Below, one piece after another: positions 18,008-26,838 of a stretch of DNA of 64,000 nt (positions are counted from its first letter, which is position 1; every line of letters starts with the position of its first letter). Made by a program: the position numbers and the translations under genes. The DNA comes from Pseudomonas lurida (lineage in GTDB: Bacteria > Pseudomonadota > Gammaproteobacteria > Pseudomonadales > Pseudomonadaceae): assembly GCF_013522705.1 (NCBI RefSeq), contig NZ_JAAMRE010000023.1, forward strand, positions 1 to 64,000, read 5' to 3'. The notes below the pieces were generated by a model, which worked only from the letters and a program-made list of their open reading frames with translations, made no database searches and had not been told where the DNA came from.

Positions 18008-19821
18008 GCGGGGCTTCCGGCAGGGGTCATAGGGATCGTCAAGGTAAACACCGCACCCAGGCCAGGCCCGTCGCTGTGGGCGCTGAGCTGGCCATTCATT
18101 TCAACGGCGGCCAGCGCACAGCTGTGCAGGCCGAAGCCGTGGCCTTCCTTGCGGGTGGTAAAACCGTGGGTGAAGATCCGCGTCATGTTCTCGGCGGGGA
18201 TGCCTTCGCCGTCGTCCTTCACGCTGATCTGCAAGATGTTGTCTTCCCGCGCCTGGACTTTCAGGGTTATCTGGCGTGGCCGGTCGCTGAGTTTGGACAT
18301 GGCGTACTTGGCGTTGCTGATCAGGTTGACCATGATCAGCAGCAGGCGGTGTTTGTCGGCGAGGATTTCCGGTATTTGCGCGTATTCCTTCACCACCGTG
18401 ACGTGATGGCGGCTCAGCGCACCGGCGTTCATGCGCAGCGCATCTTCCATCAAGGCGCTGATATGCACCGGCTCCAGCAGTGTGGAGGCGCCGGCATAGG
18501 ATTGCTGGGTAGAGACGATGTCCTTGATGTGGTCCACGCTTTTGCTCAATTGCGCCAGTTCATCGGTCATGGCCTGCTGTTCCGAGGCGATGGCGTCCAC
18601 CAGTTGGTTGAGGTAGCCGGGCAGCAGCTTGCCTTTCTCATCGTCGGTGAGGAACGTGCCCAGGTCCGCTTTATGCTCATTGATCAACTGCATCGCCTTG
18701 CCCAGGCCCAGCGCTTTGCTGCTGCGCAGTTTGCGCGTGACCAGATCGGCGGAGATGTTCACGCTGTTGAGCACGTTGCCCACGTTGTGCAGCACGTTGG
18801 TCGCGATTTCGGCCATGCCGGCCTGGCGTGCGCTGTCGAGCAATTCACTCTGCGCATCCTTGAGCTGCTGGGTGCGTCGCTCCACGCGCTGTTCCAGGGT
18901 TTCGTTGGCGGCCTGCAATTCGCGGTTGACCCGGTTGATCTCGGCGAAGCTGCGCAACAGGCGCACCGCCAGGTAAAGCAGCATCGCCACCAGCAGGGTC
19001 GAGAAGATCAGCAGGTAGCGGTGGTATTGGTGGTCGATGCGGTCAGCCGCCTGCTGATCCTGGTCGAGGTGGGTGGTCAGGTCGTCAAGACGTTCGGCCA
19101 CGGGCACTTCGGCGATTCGCTCAAGCAGGTTGTTGACCACCGGCTGTTCGCGCAGGATCAGCGCAATGTGATTGCTCAGCAGATCCACCGGGCCCTGGAA
19201 CTCGCTCGGCAGTTGTTCCTTGTTGGTGGCCAGTTTGCCCAGGCCCACCAGGATATCGGCGGCCCGATCGTCACTGGTGACCTGAGCGAATTCCAGGCTG
19301 CTGAGCAGCAGGTCGTAGGTGTCGGTGGCCACGCCTTGCAATTGCAACCGGCCTTCGTCGTCCAGGCGATTGAACTGGGCCTGGATGTCGTCTTCGGCGG
19401 TCGGCAGGAATGCCAGGGAGTTGCGCAGCACGGCGTTGTGGGATTTGAACTGGTCCACCAGCCGGGCTTTTTCCTGGACTGCGATCTGGTAGGCGGCTTG
19501 CGTGGCTTGCCAACCGCTCAGGTCGCTTGGGTTGTGGTAGGTGTCGCGGCGGTTCAGTTCGGCCCAGATCCGGGTCATTTCCGTGAGCGGTGTGACCAGA
19601 GGATCATAATTGTGGGTGATCGCGATCCTGGCCTTGAGCACTTCGCTGTCCCACTGCGCATTGAGTTGTTGCAGCTGGCGGATCAGGTCCCGCGACTGGG
19701 TGTAGCTGGCGGTCTGGTCGCGGGCGGCCTTCAGGTACAGAAACACCAGGGTCGAGGCCAGCAGCACGGTCACCAGACCAAGCACGAATTGGGTGAAGCG
19801 ACGGCGCGACTGAGTCGTCAT
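18004..19821 (-). CDS. Membrane sensor histidine kinase with DAHL-type periplasmic domain
   Basis: A 605-residue kinase. A first membrane helix (about 12-32) and a second (about 280-300) bracket a long alpha-helical periplasmic domain resembling the DAHL sensor family. A coiled coil and an atypical HisKA follow, with H345 in VLHNVGNVLNSVNI, then a HATPase (NLISNAKYAM, DDGEGIP, HGFGLHSCALAA). I took the ATG at 19821, which overlaps the stop of the cytochrome peroxidase gene as ATGA; the in-frame start 6 codons earlier lies inside that gene. The direct overlap with a periplasmic heme protein suggests a functional partnership, and the two sister receivers in the operon are likely targets. Confidence 0.85.
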   Translation of the reverse strand: MTTQSRRRFTQFVLGLVTVLLASTLVFLYLKAARDQTASYTQSRDLIRQLQQLNAQWDSEVLKARIAITHNYDPLVTPLTEMTRIWAELNRRDTYHNPSDLSGWQATQAAYQIAVQEKARLVDQFKSHNAVLRNSLAFLPTAEDDIQAQFNRLDDEGRLQLQGVATDTYDLLLSSLEFAQVTSDDRAADILVGLGKLATNKEQLPSEFQGPVDLLSNHIALILREQPVVNNLLERIAEVPVAERLDDLTTHLDQDQQAADRIDHQYHRYLLIFSTLLVAMLLYLAVRLLRSFAEINRVNRELQAANETLEQRVERRTQQLKDAQSELLDSARQAGMAEIATNVLHNVGNVLNSVNISADLVTRKLRSSKALGLGKAMQLINEHKADLGTFLTDDEKGKLLPGYLNQLVDAIASEQQAMTDELAQLSKSVDHIKDIVSTQQSYAGASTLLEPVHISALMEDALRMNAGALSRHHVTVVKEYAQIPEILADKHRLLLIMVNLISNAKYAMSKLSDRPRQITLKVQAREDNILQISVKDDGEGIPAENMTRIFTHGFTTRKEGHGFGLHSCALAAVEMNGQLSAHSDGPGLGAVFTLTIPMTPAGSPA

Positions 19822-20786
19822 AGTGGCTTGCCCGCCCATTCACCGGTCAATGTCTTGAGAAACTGCACGATCAAGTCTTTGTCTTCCTGGTTCGGATTAC
19901 GCCCCAACTGGTACTTGAACATCACGTCGACGGCTTCTTCCAGAGTCTTGGCCGAGGCATCGTGAAAATACGGCGCGGTCACCGCCACGTTGCGCAGGCT
20001 GGGCACCTTGAACACATGGCGGTCATCTTCTTCCTGGGTCACCAGGTAGCGGCCCAGGTCGGCCTCGACCGGGTTGCCGCGGACCTTGAAGTAGTCTCCC
20101 ATCACGCCGAACTTCTGGAACATGTTGCCGCCGATATTGATGCCTTGGTGGCACGCGATGCAGCCGTAATCCTTGAAGCGCTGGTAGCCGTACTTTTCCT
20201 GGAGGGTCAGGATCTCGGTGTTGCCCAGCAGGTATTGGTCAAAGCGTGAATTGGGCGTGAGCAGCGTGCGCTCATAGGTGGCCAGGGCGTTTTGCACATT
20301 GGCGGCGGTGACACCGTCGGGGTAGGCCTGGCTGAAGGCGCGTTGGTAGAGGGGCAGGGCAGTGAGGTTCTGCACCACGGTGTTCCAGTCGCTGCCCATT
20401 TCCATGGGGCTGATGACCACCTGTTCGATCTGCGCTTGCAGGGTGTCCACCCGGCCGTTCCAGAACTGCTTGAAGTTCAGGCTGGCATTGAACACGGACG
20501 GGGTATTGACCTGCACCGGCTTGCCGTCGAACCCCAGGGAAAACGGCTTGTTATCGGCGCCTCCGGTTTCAAGCTGATGGCAGCTGGCGCAGGACAGGGT
20601 GTTATTGACCGACAGGCGCGGTTCATTGAACAGCCGGCGGCCCAGTTCGACCTTGGCCGGGTCCAGCGCGGGCACCGGCGGCAGCGGTTTGAGCGCCTCG
20701 TCCAGCGGCGCGGCCGCCAGCGACTGAGTCAAGCCCGAGCACAACACCAGCATGACGCCGAAACGGTAACGTGAGACTTCGCTCAA
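19818..20786 (-). CDS. Periplasmic di-heme cytochrome c peroxidase family protein
   Basis: A 322-residue exported protein of the CcpA/MauG di-heme peroxidase family. After a signal peptide (VMLVLCSGLTQSLAAAP) there are two c-type heme sites, CASCH and CIACH, plus the conserved blocks FWNGRVDTLQAQ and VPSLRNVAVTAPYFHDAS. Classical members reduce hydrogen peroxide with electrons from cytochrome c. I chose the TTG at 20786 because a strong AAGGAG lies 7 bases upstream; the GTG at 20807 has no such site. It sits 24 bases after the REC-GGDEF-EAL gene and overlaps the sensor kinase gene by 4 bases. A peroxidase enclosed in a signalling operon is unusual and suggests a redox-sensing role. Confidence 0.87.
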   Translation of the reverse strand: MSEVSRYRFGVMLVLCSGLTQSLAAAPLDEALKPLPPVPALDPAKVELGRRLFNEPRLSVNNTLSCASCHQLETGGADNKPFSLGFDGKPVQVNTPSVFNASLNFKQFWNGRVDTLQAQIEQVVISPMEMGSDWNTVVQNLTALPLYQRAFSQAYPDGVTAANVQNALATYERTLLTPNSRFDQYLLGNTEILTLQEKYGYQRFKDYGCIACHQGINIGGNMFQKFGVMGDYFKVRGNPVEADLGRYLVTQEEDDRHVFKVPSLRNVAVTAPYFHDASAKTLEEAVDVMFKYQLGRNPNQEDKDLIVQFLKTLTGEWAGKPL

Positions 20787-20810
20787 GCGAGCACTCCTTG
20801 CAGGCACGGC

Positions 20811-22709
20811 CTATGGGTTGGGCATCAGTGTGGGACTGCCCACTTGCAGCAACTGGGCGAAATCCTTCGGCGGTACGGCCTTGCTGAACAGAAAGCCCTG
20901 GCCCTCTTCGCACGCCTGGCTTTTCAGGAACGCGAGCTGTTCGAGGGTTTCCACCCCTTCGGCGATGATGTTCAGCTCCAGGCTCTTGCCCATGCCGATG
21001 ATAGCGCTGATCAGCTGCGCGTCCTGGCTATTTACGTTCAGCCCGCGCACGAACGACTGGTCGATTTTCAACACGTCGATGGGAAAGCGGCGCAGGTAGC
21101 TGAGGCTGGAGTAACCGGTGCCGAAATCGTCCAGCGCCAGGCGCACGCCCAGAGCCTTGATCTTGTGCAGGATGTCCACGGTGTCATCGACGTTCTGCAT
21201 CAGCACGCTTTCGGTGATTTCCAGCTCCAGTCGTGCCGGCGGCAGACCGGTTTGCTTGAGGATCGCGGCCAGGTTGTCGACGAAATCACGCTGGCGGAAG
21301 TCGATGGCCGAGACATTCACCGACACGCACAACGGCGGCAGGCCCATGCCGCGCCACGCTTGTGCCTGTTCGCAGGCCTGGCGCAGCACCCATTGGGTCA
21401 ACGGCACGATCAAACCGCTGTCCTCGGCCACCGGGATGAAATCGACCGGGCTGACCCAGCCCGAACGCGGCTGAAACCAGCGTATCAGCGCCTCTGCACC
21501 GACGATGCGCCCGGACTTGAGGTCCAGCTTGGGTTGGTAGTGCAGCACAAATTCATCGCGGTCCAGGGCCTGGCGAATCGCGCTCTCCAGGGTTTGCTGA
21601 CGCTGGGCGCGCAGGTTCATGTCTTCAGTGTAAAAACTGAAGTCGTTCGCGCCGCGTTCCTTGCTGGTGTGCATGGCGGTTTCGGCGTGCTTGATCAATT
21701 CCACTGCGTTGCAGCTGTCGTTCGGGTAGAGGCTGATGCCCAGGCTGGCGGTGACGCTCAGGTCATGCCCAGCCACGTGGCGCGTTACGCTGATGGCCTT
21801 GAGCACCTTGTGCGCGATGTGCTGGGTCTGCTGCGGATGCTGCACGTCGTGGAGCAGGATCACAAACTCATCGGAGCCGTAGCGGAATACTGAATCCGAC
21901 GCGCGCACCGCTGCGACCAGGCTGTGGCTGACCTGTTGGAGCACCTCGTCGCCCACCGGGTAGCCCAGGGCGTTGTTGATACGTTTAAACCGGTCGAGTC
22001 CGATAAACATCACCGCCAGCTGTGTGTCGTGCCGCCGGCCAAGGGCAATGGCCTGGGTCAGGCGGTCGCCCAGCAGGGTGCTGTTGGGCAGCTCGGTGAG
22101 CGCGTCGTATTGCAGCAGGTGCGAGACTTTCAGCAGTTCCTGCACCCGTTCTTCGATGGTGCGTTCCAGGCTGATCACCTTGAGGGCCACGTCCTGGGCC
22201 AGTTGCCACTTCCATGTCAGGGCACTGGCCATCTGGCGGATCTCGAGGTGGTCGAAGGGTTTTTTCAGGATCAGCAATTGGTCGTTGTATTTCAGCCGTG
22301 CCTCGATGGCCTCGAAGGAGTAGTCCGAATACGCCGTGCACAGGGCGATCTGCAGGTTGGGGTCGACGTTCCACAGCTGTTCGATGGTTTGCAGGCCGTC
22401 CCAGCCGGGCGGCATGCGCATGTCGATAAATGCCAGAGCGTAGGGCGCATTGGCGGCCAGGGCCTGGTTCACCAGTGCCAGCGCTTCCTGGCCCTGGTAA
22501 GCGGAATCCAGTACGAAGGCCTGACGCACAGCTGCGGTGGTGCCGAACAGGGCCTCTTCGAGGCTGTCCAGGGACTGTTCGCTTTCTGCGTCGGCACACA
22601 GGATCTTGCGAAAGTCCTCATGGATGGAAGCGGCGTCATCGACGATCAGGATGCGGCGGTTGGCGCGTGCCGAGCCTGCATCCGGTACTTCCAAAGGGCT
22701 CGATGACAT
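20811..22709 (-). CDS. Receiver-GGDEF-EAL protein (probable c-di-GMP phosphodiesterase)
   Basis: A 632-residue cytoplasmic response regulator. The receiver (about 15-150) has ILIVDDAASIHEDFRK, FIDMRMPPGWDG and LILKKPFD. The GGDEF domain (about 205-365) carries GSDEF at residues 278-282 instead of GGDEF. The EAL domain (about 380-625) has an intact EAL (E406-L408, GAEALIRWFQP), NVSAIDFRQ, LEITESVL and DDFGTGYSSLSYL. EAL domains hydrolyse cyclic di-GMP, and the altered GGDEF argues for a net phosphodiesterase or GTP-sensing role. It is the first gene of a four-gene operon, divergent from the degenerate HD-GYP regulator across 180 bases. Confidence 0.87.
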   Translation of the reverse strand: MSSSPLEVPDAGSARANRRILIVDDAASIHEDFRKILCADAESEQSLDSLEEALFGTTAAVRQAFVLDSAYQGQEALALVNQALAANAPYALAFIDMRMPPGWDGLQTIEQLWNVDPNLQIALCTAYSDYSFEAIEARLKYNDQLLILKKPFDHLEIRQMASALTWKWQLAQDVALKVISLERTIEERVQELLKVSHLLQYDALTELPNSTLLGDRLTQAIALGRRHDTQLAVMFIGLDRFKRINNALGYPVGDEVLQQVSHSLVAAVRASDSVFRYGSDEFVILLHDVQHPQQTQHIAHKVLKAISVTRHVAGHDLSVTASLGISLYPNDSCNAVELIKHAETAMHTSKERGANDFSFYTEDMNLRAQRQQTLESAIRQALDRDEFVLHYQPKLDLKSGRIVGAEALIRWFQPRSGWVSPVDFIPVAEDSGLIVPLTQWVLRQACEQAQAWRGMGLPPLCVSVNVSAIDFRQRDFVDNLAAILKQTGLPPARLELEITESVLMQNVDDTVDILHKIKALGVRLALDDFGTGYSSLSYLRRFPIDVLKIDQSFVRGLNVNSQDAQLISAIIGMGKSLELNIIAEGVETLEQLAFLKSQACEEGQGFLFSKAVPPKDFAQLLQVGSPTLMPNP

Positions 22710-22889
22710 AACGGTTCCTTCCCTGGTTTCACTTCTGAACGGGGCCGACTACTGTGACAGCATAGTCGAGCTCCCTTGAAATTGATGGCCAGTTGGCGTC
22801 AAATCAAGCCCGCGCCTCGGCGAGGGATCATGGCTCGGCACGACGGTTCAATGTAGCTCAATTCGGTTTAATTTGAAGGCGCAGCACGC

Positions 22890-24191
22890 ATGGATGAACA
22901 ACTGGCGACGAAACCCACGATTTTGCTGGTCGACGATGAAGAGTCGATCCTCAACAGCCTGCGCCGGCTGTTGCGCGGTCAACCGTTCGATGTGGTGCTG
23001 GCCGGCAGCGGTGCTCAGGCCCTGGAAATCATGGCCGCCCAACCCATCGACCTGGTAATGAGCGACGCCCGCATGCCGGGCATGGACGGCGCGCAGCTGC
23101 TGGCCGAAGTGCATCGCCTGTACCCGGGCACCAGCCGCATCCTGCTCACCGGTTACGCCGACCTGCCGACGATCGTCAAGGCGATCAACGAAGGGCAGAT
23201 CCACCGCTACATCAGCAAGCCCTGGAACGACGAAGAATTGCAGCTGGTCTTGCGCCAGACCCTGGAGCACCAGCGCCTGGAGCGCCTGACCCAGGTGCAG
23301 AACGATCAGCTCAAGCAACTCAACGCCAACCTGGAAAAACGCGTGGCGGCGCGCACCAGCGAGCTGCAGCAGACCGCCGACATGCTCGACCTGGCCTACG
23401 ACGAACTCAAGCGCAGTTACGTGACCGGTACGGAAGTGTTCTCGCTGCTGGCCAACCTGCGCTTGCCCAAGAACAAGCAAACCAACCGCGCGTTGATCGA
23501 ACTGGTGCGGGTGTACTGCGCCGCCCAATTTATCGATGAAGCCAGCTCGCGCGACCTGGCGATGGCCGCTGCGCTGTACAACATCGGCAAGCTGAGTTGG
23601 AGCGACAGCATGCTGATAGAACCTTCGGACAAGCTGCACAGCACCGACCGCGAGCGCTATCGCAGCTATCCGACCCAAAGCGAATCGCTGCTGATGACCC
23701 TGGAGCCGATGAAAGATGCCGCGCGGATCATTCGTCATCACCAGGAGCGCTGGGATGGCAGCGGCTTTCCCGACCATCTCAAGGGCGATGCGATCCCCTT
23801 CGGTTCGCGTCTGCTGAAACTGGCGGTGGATTTTATCGAGCTGCAAAAGGGCCTGATCCTGGAGCGGCAGATGAACAGCGATGAAGCGCTGTTGTTCATC
23901 CGCAAATACGCCGGGCGCCTGTATGATCCTGAACTGGTCGAGGGCTTTGTGCAGGCCTGCGCCACCTTCCTGAGTGACGTGACCCTGGGCGACCCGACCG
24001 TCAAGGTGCTGACCACCCGCGAACTGCAGGACGGTATGATCCTGGCGCGCAACCTCAACGCCGACAACGGCATGTTGCTGCTCAACGCCGGCAAGGTGCT
24101 GAACCTGCCGCTGGTGGACAAGCTGATTGCGTTCGAGGCGATGGAGGGTGCCAAGTACAGCGTCTTTATCAAGGAACCGGACGAGGCGTAA
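22890..24191 (+). CDS. Receiver protein with degenerate HD-GYP domain (RpfG-like)
   Basis: A 433-residue response regulator. The receiver is canonical (ILLVDDEESILNSL, DLVMSDARMPGMDG, LLTGYAD, KPWND). A coiled coil (about 130-175) leads to an HD-GYP-type domain in which key metal ligands are gone. The usual H-D-I-G-K motif reads YNIGK (Y230-N231), the later single His position appears to be tyrosine (RYRSYP), and GYP reads GFP (292-294). The block IIRHHQERWDGSG is kept. True HD-GYP proteins hydrolyse c-di-GMP; this one probably does not, and may bind nucleotide or a protein partner. It is divergent from the redox/c-di-GMP operon and may belong to the same circuit. Confidence 0.85.
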   Translation: MDEQLATKPTILLVDDEESILNSLRRLLRGQPFDVVLAGSGAQALEIMAAQPIDLVMSDARMPGMDGAQLLAEVHRLYPGTSRILLTGYADLPTIVKAINEGQIHRYISKPWNDEELQLVLRQTLEHQRLERLTQVQNDQLKQLNANLEKRVAARTSELQQTADMLDLAYDELKRSYVTGTEVFSLLANLRLPKNKQTNRALIELVRVYCAAQFIDEASSRDLAMAAALYNIGKLSWSDSMLIEPSDKLHSTDRERYRSYPTQSESLLMTLEPMKDAARIIRHHQERWDGSGFPDHLKGDAIPFGSRLLKLAVDFIELQKGLILERQMNSDEALLFIRKYAGRLYDPELVEGFVQACATFLSDVTLGDPTVKVLTTRELQDGMILARNLNADNGMLLLNAGKVLNLPLVDKLIAFEAMEGAKYSVFIKEPDEA

Positions 24192-24239
24192 GCCTTGTGC
24201 GGTGTTTTTTATTGATTTGAATTCAAGGCTTTTTATCGT

Positions 24240-24656
24240 ATGTCCACCACTATCCGCATCGCTGCCGCGCTCCTGATCGGCGGCGACGGCCAGACCCTGC
24301 TGGTGCGCAAGCGCGGCACCCAGGCCTTCATGCAACCCGGCGGCAAGATCGACGCCGGCGAGCAACCTGCCGAGGCCCTGGCCCGTGAACTGTTCGAGGA
24401 ATTGAACCTGCGCATCAACCCCGACGACGCCGTCTACCTGGGCCATTTCTCGGCGCCGGCGGCCAACGAGCCGGGTTTTACCGTGCAAGCCGAGCTGTTT
24501 CAGGTCAACATCGATGTGGCGGTGACGCCCGCCGCCGAAATCGAAGAAGTGCGCTGGATCGACCCGGCCGGCGACGGCGGCCTGGTCCTGGCGCCGCTGA
24601 CGCGTGACCTGATCCTGCCGTTCTATCGCTCGTCCCTGACGGCCTGTGTCGGCTGA
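24240..24656 (+). CDS. Nudix hydrolase
   Basis: A 138-residue single-domain Nudix protein. The Nudix box begins GKIDAGE at residue 35 and continues with RELFEEL at 49-55, giving the G-x5-E-x7-R-E-U-x-E-E pattern; the terminal glycine is replaced by asparagine (EELNL). Family members hydrolyse nucleoside diphosphates linked to another group, and the substrate is not predictable here. The gene starts 48 bases after the preceding regulator gene on the same strand and is convergent with metR. Confidence 0.85.
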   Translation: MSTTIRIAAALLIGGDGQTLLVRKRGTQAFMQPGGKIDAGEQPAEALARELFEELNLRINPDDAVYLGHFSAPAANEPGFTVQAELFQVNIDVAVTPAAEIEEVRWIDPAGDGGLVLAPLTRDLILPFYRSSLTACVG

Positions 24657-24664
24657 CTCGCCCC

Positions 24665-25582
24665 TCAGCGCACCGCACTCACCCCGTCCAACGTAGAAAA
24701 CGACGTGTCCTTGGCCGTCAGCAGGAAGTCGCGCATATACGGCGCATCCAGCATGTCGGCGCGGATGCCGGCGTACAGCGTGGCGAACAAACCCTTCTCA
24801 CCCAGGCGCTTGGCCTTTACGTAGCCGCGCGAGCTGTATTCGTGCAGCGCCCAATGGGGCATGCCGCATACGCCACGGCCGCTGGCCACCAGCTGCATCA
24901 TCATCACCGTCAGCTCCGAGGTGCGGACCTGGGCCGGTTCCACATCGGCCGGCTCCAGGAAGCGCGTGAAAATATCCAGGCGGTCGCGTTCCACCGGGTA
25001 GGTGATCAGGGTTTCGCTGAGCAGATCTTGCGGCACGATGTAGGACTTGTTCGCCAGCGCATGCTGGTTGGCCACGGCCAGCATCGCCTCGTAGGTGAAC
25101 AACGGCACATAGGTGATGCCCGGCAGTTCCAGCGGGTCGGAAGTCACCACCAGGTCCAGGTCGCCACGGGCCAGGGCCGGCAGCGGTGCGAAGGCAAAGC
25201 CCGAGGCCAGGTCCAGCTCGACTTCCGGCCAGGCGTCGCGGAACTGGTCGATGGTCGGCATCAGCCACTGGAAGCAACTGTGGCATTCGATCGCCATGTG
25301 CAACCGCCCGGCGGTGCCGCCGGCCAGGCGCGCGATATCGCGCTCGGCGCCGCGCAGCAAGGGCAGGGTGGCATCGGCCAATTGCAACAGGCGCAGGCCG
25401 GCGCTGGTGAAGCGCAGCGGCTTGGTCTTGCGCACGAACAGCGGCATGCCCAGGCGTTCCTCCAGCTCCTTGAACTGATGGGACAGCGCCGATTGCGTCA
25501 GGTGCAGGCGCTCGGCGGCTTCCACCAGGCTGTCGGCTTCGCGCAAGGCGTGCAGGGTCTTGAGGTGACGGATCTCGAGCAC
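24665..25582 (-). CDS. metR: LysR-family regulator MetR
   Basis: A 305-residue LysR-type regulator strongly resembling MetR, the homocysteine-responsive activator of methionine biosynthesis genes. The N-terminal winged helix reads LEIRHLKTLHALREADSLVE, then AAERLHLTQSALSHQFKELE. The effector domain begins around residue 90 and contains the MetR-typical AIECHSCFQWLMPTI. I chose the GTG at 25582: GGAGA lies about 5 bases before it and the protein then begins MLEIRHLKTL, as in the family. The in-frame start at 25618 adds an unconserved leader. It is divergent from the alpha/beta hydrolase gene. Confidence 0.88.
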   Translation of the reverse strand: MLEIRHLKTLHALREADSLVEAAERLHLTQSALSHQFKELEERLGMPLFVRKTKPLRFTSAGLRLLQLADATLPLLRGAERDIARLAGGTAGRLHMAIECHSCFQWLMPTIDQFRDAWPEVELDLASGFAFAPLPALARGDLDLVVTSDPLELPGITYVPLFTYEAMLAVANQHALANKSYIVPQDLLSETLITYPVERDRLDIFTRFLEPADVEPAQVRTSELTVMMMQLVASGRGVCGMPHWALHEYSSRGYVKAKRLGEKGLFATLYAGIRADMLDAPYMRDFLLTAKDTSFSTLDGVSAVR

Positions 25583-25764
25583 GGGCTCTCCATGAAGATA
25601 ATTTGTGACGGCGTACAATGGCGTGAGTTTGGCTCATGTTGCAGAACCTGTCGACCGTGACCATCGGGCACTCTTCATCAAACTGTCATCGAACTGTGGC
25701 AGCGCGCTTGAACAAACTTCATCAGACTCGCGCTCTACTGGGGTTCTGCGTTTTGGTGTTTTTC

Positions 25765-26784
25765 ATGCGTGTGTTGCTGTTACTGGCCGCCTTCCTGTTC
25801 GGCCTGCCGTCTTTTGCGGCCTCTCGTTGCGATATCAATGTCCCGACCCAAACGGTCGACCTGGATCAGGTGAGCCTCGCCTACCAGAGCATCGGTCGCG
25901 CGTCCGACCCGGCCTTGCTGCTGGTGATGGGCCTGGGCGGGCAGTTGATCCACTGGCCGGATGAAGTGGTGGTCGCCCTGTGTCAGCAGGGCTTTCGGGT
26001 GATCCGCTACGACAACCGCGACGTCGGGCTGTCCACCTGGCGCCAGACCCCGGCCAGCGCCAATCTGACCTTTGAAGTATTGCGCTACAAGCTCGGCCTG
26101 CCGGTGGCGGCGCCCTACACCCTGACCGATATGGCCGATGACGCCCTGGGCCTGATGGATGCTTTGCAGATCCAGCAATTTCATGTGTTGGGCGCCAGCA
26201 TGGGCGGCATGATCGCCCAGCACCTGGCTGCCATGGCGCCGCAGCGGGTCGAGAGCCTGACCCTGGTCATGACCAGCTCCGGCGCCGAAGGGCTGCCGGC
26301 GCCGAACGCGGCGTTGGTGCAGTTGTTGTCGCGGCGCAGTGCGCCCAACCGCGAAGTGGCCCTGGAGCAGCAGGCCGACCTGCTCGCGGCGCTGGGCAGC
26401 CCGAACATCAAGGACGACCGCCAGGCCCTGCTGCACCAGGCGGCGCTGTCCTACGATCGTGCGTTCAACCCCGAAGGCGTGAAGCGCCAGATCATGGCGA
26501 TTCTCGCCGAACCCAGCCGCGTGCCGTTGCTCAACCAGCTGCGCGTGCCGACGCTGGTGGTCCACGGCACCGCCGACCCGTTGCTGCCGGTGATGCACGG
26601 CGTGCATCTGGCGGCGCATATCCAGGGCAGCCAGTTAAAGCTGATTCCGGGCATGGCCCACCGGTTCCAGGAAGCGTTCAAGGCGCCGCTGCTGATGGCG
26701 GTGCTGCCGTACCTGCAAGCCCATCGCGAGGATGCCGCGCACTGGGCACGCATCGAGCCGGTGGCACCTTCGAAGGTGCTGTGA
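25765..26784 (+). CDS. Exported alpha/beta hydrolase
   Basis: A 339-residue alpha/beta-fold hydrolase. It begins with a signal peptide (MRVLLLLAAFLFGLPSFAAS), so it is probably periplasmic or secreted. The oxyanion-loop region is LLLVMGLGGQLIHWPD, the nucleophile elbow GASMGGMIAQH carries the serine, and VHGTADPLLPV plus GMAHRFQ supply the acid and histidine. The substrate is unknown; an esterase or lipase-like role is most likely. An open frame begins at 25636, but those residues are unlike the family and the signal peptide starts at 25765. It is divergent from metR. Confidence 0.8.
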   Translation: MRVLLLLAAFLFGLPSFAASRCDINVPTQTVDLDQVSLAYQSIGRASDPALLLVMGLGGQLIHWPDEVVVALCQQGFRVIRYDNRDVGLSTWRQTPASANLTFEVLRYKLGLPVAAPYTLTDMADDALGLMDALQIQQFHVLGASMGGMIAQHLAAMAPQRVESLTLVMTSSGAEGLPAPNAALVQLLSRRSAPNREVALEQQADLLAALGSPNIKDDRQALLHQAALSYDRAFNPEGVKRQIMAILAEPSRVPLLNQLRVPTLVVHGTADPLLPVMHGVHLAAHIQGSQLKLIPGMAHRFQEAFKAPLLMAVLPYLQAHREDAAHWARIEPVAPSKVL

Positions 26785-26838
26785 CATTGGTGTATGGTGC
26801 AACCTTTGTGGCGCATATGGCCTGCGAGGTTGCCTAGC

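Noticed and set aside
18076..19965. 629-codon open frame on the + strand opposite the sensor kinase gene
   Set aside because: Antisense shadow of a GC-rich gene; composition is His/Gln/Val-rich with no family features, while the minus strand encodes a clear kinase.
22848..24488. 546-codon open frame on the minus strand opposite the HD-GYP-like regulator
   Set aside because: Antisense shadow; the + strand encodes recognisable receiver and Nudix proteins.
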